Positions 62,449 to 64,000 of a DNA stretch of 64,000 bases are shown here, piece after piece; position 1 is the first letter of the stretch, and each line of letters begins with the position of its first letter. The notes beneath the pieces were generated by a model, which made no database searches, was not told the DNA's origin, and was given only the letters and a program-made list of their open reading frames with translations. Origin of the DNA: Polynucleobacter sp. MWH-UH35A (GTDB lineage: Bacteria; Pseudomonadota; Gammaproteobacteria; Burkholderiales; Burkholderiaceae); NCBI RefSeq assembly GCF_018687075.1, contig NZ_CP061285.1:1488001-1552000 (forward strand), written 5' to 3'. The translations under genes and the position numbers were made by a program.

Positions 62449-64000
62449 ATGGTTACGATCAATACAAATATAAGCTCGCTTTATGCCCAGCAAAATCTTG
62501 CTGAAACTCAAAAAACGCTTACAGACACCATTGCCCATTTATCTACAGGGAAAAGGGTTAACAGCGCCCAAGATGATGCTGCATCCCTAGCTATCTCACA
62601 AAGCATGGTGAGCCAAATTCTCTCAATAAATCAATCAGTAAGTAATTTAAATAATGCGACTAATTTGATGCAAATTGCTGATACCGGATTGTCTTCACTA
62701 CAAGATATGTTTTTACGTATCAATGAGCTTGCTGTGCAAGGACGCAATGACAGCCTAACGGGGTCTCAGAAATTAAGTCTTGTCAAAGAGCTTTCCGCAC
62801 TAAATGATGAAATTGATCACGTTATCGACCGAACCAAAATAAATGGAAATGGTCTTTTAACGAATTATGGGGTACTCGATATTGGCTCTGGGTTGCAAGT
62901 AGGCACCGTAAATGTTGGGGTTTTAGATTCTACTATCGCATCCAGTATTGACGTCGGTGGTGCACGCCCTGGAATCTATAAGTTTTCAAATTCAGGGGCT
63001 GAACTCACCCTAACCAAAACCGACTTAAACGATAATACCCTAGGAAATCAAACCGTTACCGTTGCAACCCCAACCGGTGCAAGGGGCAGCACTTATAACC
63101 AAGTTCTTGACTTTAGCGCCTTTGGAATTAGCATTAACCTACGAAGCACAACTATTGGCATTAATGGACTAACTGATAGTGGCGACGAGATTGCCCATAA
63201 CCTTAACAATATTTTTAAACCCATTATTGTTGATGAAGCGGTGCGACTCAATTTTGGAACAGACAGCACTAACGGATCGCCAATCTCTTTTAGGCCAATC
63301 AATCTCACCACAATTGCCACTCCCGATGCGGTACTTGGCGAGAATTTAAATCAAAACGGAATATCAAACACGAATACAGGTGCCATACAGGTACTTGCTT
63401 CTCCTGAAACCGTAAAAGGCAACTACGCAATCACAGTCAACCAGTCTGCTGCTGCTTCAGAATTCGAGCTTGTTGGATTTAGTAACAGCGGCACTGGAAA
63501 CGCATCACCAAGTACTGTCGGTATCAATTCTGGATTTACATTAACGGCTGGCGATCGAACTTATAAAGCCAATGGAGATAAGGTTGTTGGAGGAGTTACA
63601 ACCTCTGGAGCAGTTCCAGTTTTGACCGGATCAAACGTCAACGTAGATACCTTCACATCATGGATAAATAGCCTTAATGACAACAACATCTCGGCTCGCC
63701 TGTATCAGCGTAGCACTGGTGATTATGCTATCAAGATTAATGGCGGACAAACTGGTGCTGATAATGCCGTCTCATTTACCAACATGAATTTAGTAGTTGC
63801 TAGAAATTTTGTAACTAACACTAAGGTTTATGGAAATGTCAACCTAGCAGCAGACGGGAAGTTGACAACAGGCTTCACTTATACTGTTTCGGATCCCTAT
63901 TCAGCAACTCCCATCACAACCACTGGCGGGATATCTGCATACGAAGGTAATAGCGGAACATACTTAAGTTACAACAATTCACAGCCAGCTTACTTGAGCA
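62449..64000 (+). CDS. Third, long flagellin (partial, runs off the window)
   Basis: Open for 517 codons from ATG 62449 to the window end. The N-terminus is a full flagellin D0/D1 (VTINTNISSLYAQQNLAETQ, GKRVNSAQDDAASLAISQSM, LQDMFLRINELAVQGRNDSL) but clearly diverged from the two fliC copies. From about residue 145 on it is a long Thr/Asn/Gly-rich surface region with no C-terminal D1/D0 reached yet, so the protein is well over 517 residues. Strand is opposite to fliC. The ribosome binding site is weak. Confidence 0.92.
   Translation, partial: MVTINTNISSLYAQQNLAETQKTLTDTIAHLSTGKRVNSAQDDAASLAISQSMVSQILSINQSVSNLNNATNLMQIADTGLSSLQDMFLRINELAVQGRNDSLTGSQKLSLVKELSALNDEIDHVIDRTKINGNGLLTNYGVLDIGSGLQVGTVNVGVLDSTIASSIDVGGARPGIYKFSNSGAELTLTKTDLNDNTLGNQTVTVATPTGARGSTYNQVLDFSAFGISINLRSTTIGINGLTDSGDEIAHNLNNIFKPIIVDEAVRLNFGTDSTNGSPISFRPINLTTIATPDAVLGENLNQNGISNTNTGAIQVLASPETVKGNYAITVNQSAAASEFELVGFSNSGTGNASPSTVGINSGFTLTAGDRTYKANGDKVVGGVTTSGAVPVLTGSNVNVDTFTSWINSLNDNNISARLYQRSTGDYAIKINGGQTGADNAVSFTNMNLVVARNFVTNTKVYGNVNLAADGKLTTGFTYTVSDPYSATPITTTGGISAYEGNSGTYLSYNNSQPAYLS

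Noticed and set aside
1..64000. CRISPR arrays, insertion sequences, prophage genes, rRNA
   Set aside because: No regularly spaced short repeats, transposase, integrase or rRNA sequence was seen on reading the window. The only large repeat is the flaG-fliC duplication.

Overview
The window looks like chromosome from a low-GC betaproteobacterium of the Burkholderiaceae. A Polynucleobacter-like freshwater bacterium is my best guess, from the AT-rich codon use, the tRNA types and the general look of the proteins. This is an inference and no database was searched. About two thirds of the window (roughly 18.8-64 kb) is a near-complete flagellar locus. The first third is a mixed housekeeping and accessory region.

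Region 1 (1-5.9 kb): a class III PhaC-like PHA synthase, a membrane-anchored TAXI-type solute-binding protein, a broken tRNA-Met remnant beside an intact tRNA-Gly(CCC), htpG (Hsp90) and an Hsp20 gene. Both heat-shock genes have good sigma-32 promoters with the same 13-nt spacer. The Hsp20 leader also carries a short ROSE-like hairpin over its ribosome binding site. Region 2 (5.9-12.5 kb): a Sel1-repeat protein, a YcgR-type PilZ flagellar brake and a run of small, mostly unrecognised genes. Region 3 (12.6-18.8 kb): yggT, a ParA-like ATPase followed by three consecutive bactofilin genes, and a membrane-anchored M23 peptidase, which together look like a cell-envelope scaffold and wall-remodelling group.

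Region 4 (18.8-33.7 kb, minus strand): one long run, flgBCDEFGHIJKL-motAB-three envelope proteins-flhB. It is headed by a textbook sigma-54 promoter at 33784-33799, with two palindromes of the form GGCAAANNNTGCC about 130-190 bp upstream. Region 5 (34.0-47.7 kb, minus strand): fliFGHIJKLMNOPQR, an exported protein of unknown function and a periplasmic alpha-carbonic anhydrase. Region 6 (47.9-52.7 kb, plus strand): the FleS/FleR two-component system (FleR is an NtrC-type sigma-54 activator), fliE and two sugar-transfer-type genes. A third copy of the GGCAAANNNTGCC palindrome lies between fliF and fleS. FlhDC, the usual betaproteobacterial master regulator, is not in the window. The sequence instead supports a FleSR/sigma-54 hierarchy.

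Region 7 (52.8-64 kb): a second FliK-like gene paired with a free-standing FlhB C-terminal domain, then fliS, fliD, and a 1.8-kb flaG-fliC unit present twice in direct tandem, near-identical except for a mosaic central flagellin segment. After these come a TPR-glycosyltransferase that probably modifies flagellin and, on the plus strand, the start of a third, much longer flagellin that runs off the window. Missing from the window are flhA, flhF, fliA, flgM and chemotaxis genes. FliM also lacks the usual N-terminal CheY-binding peptide.
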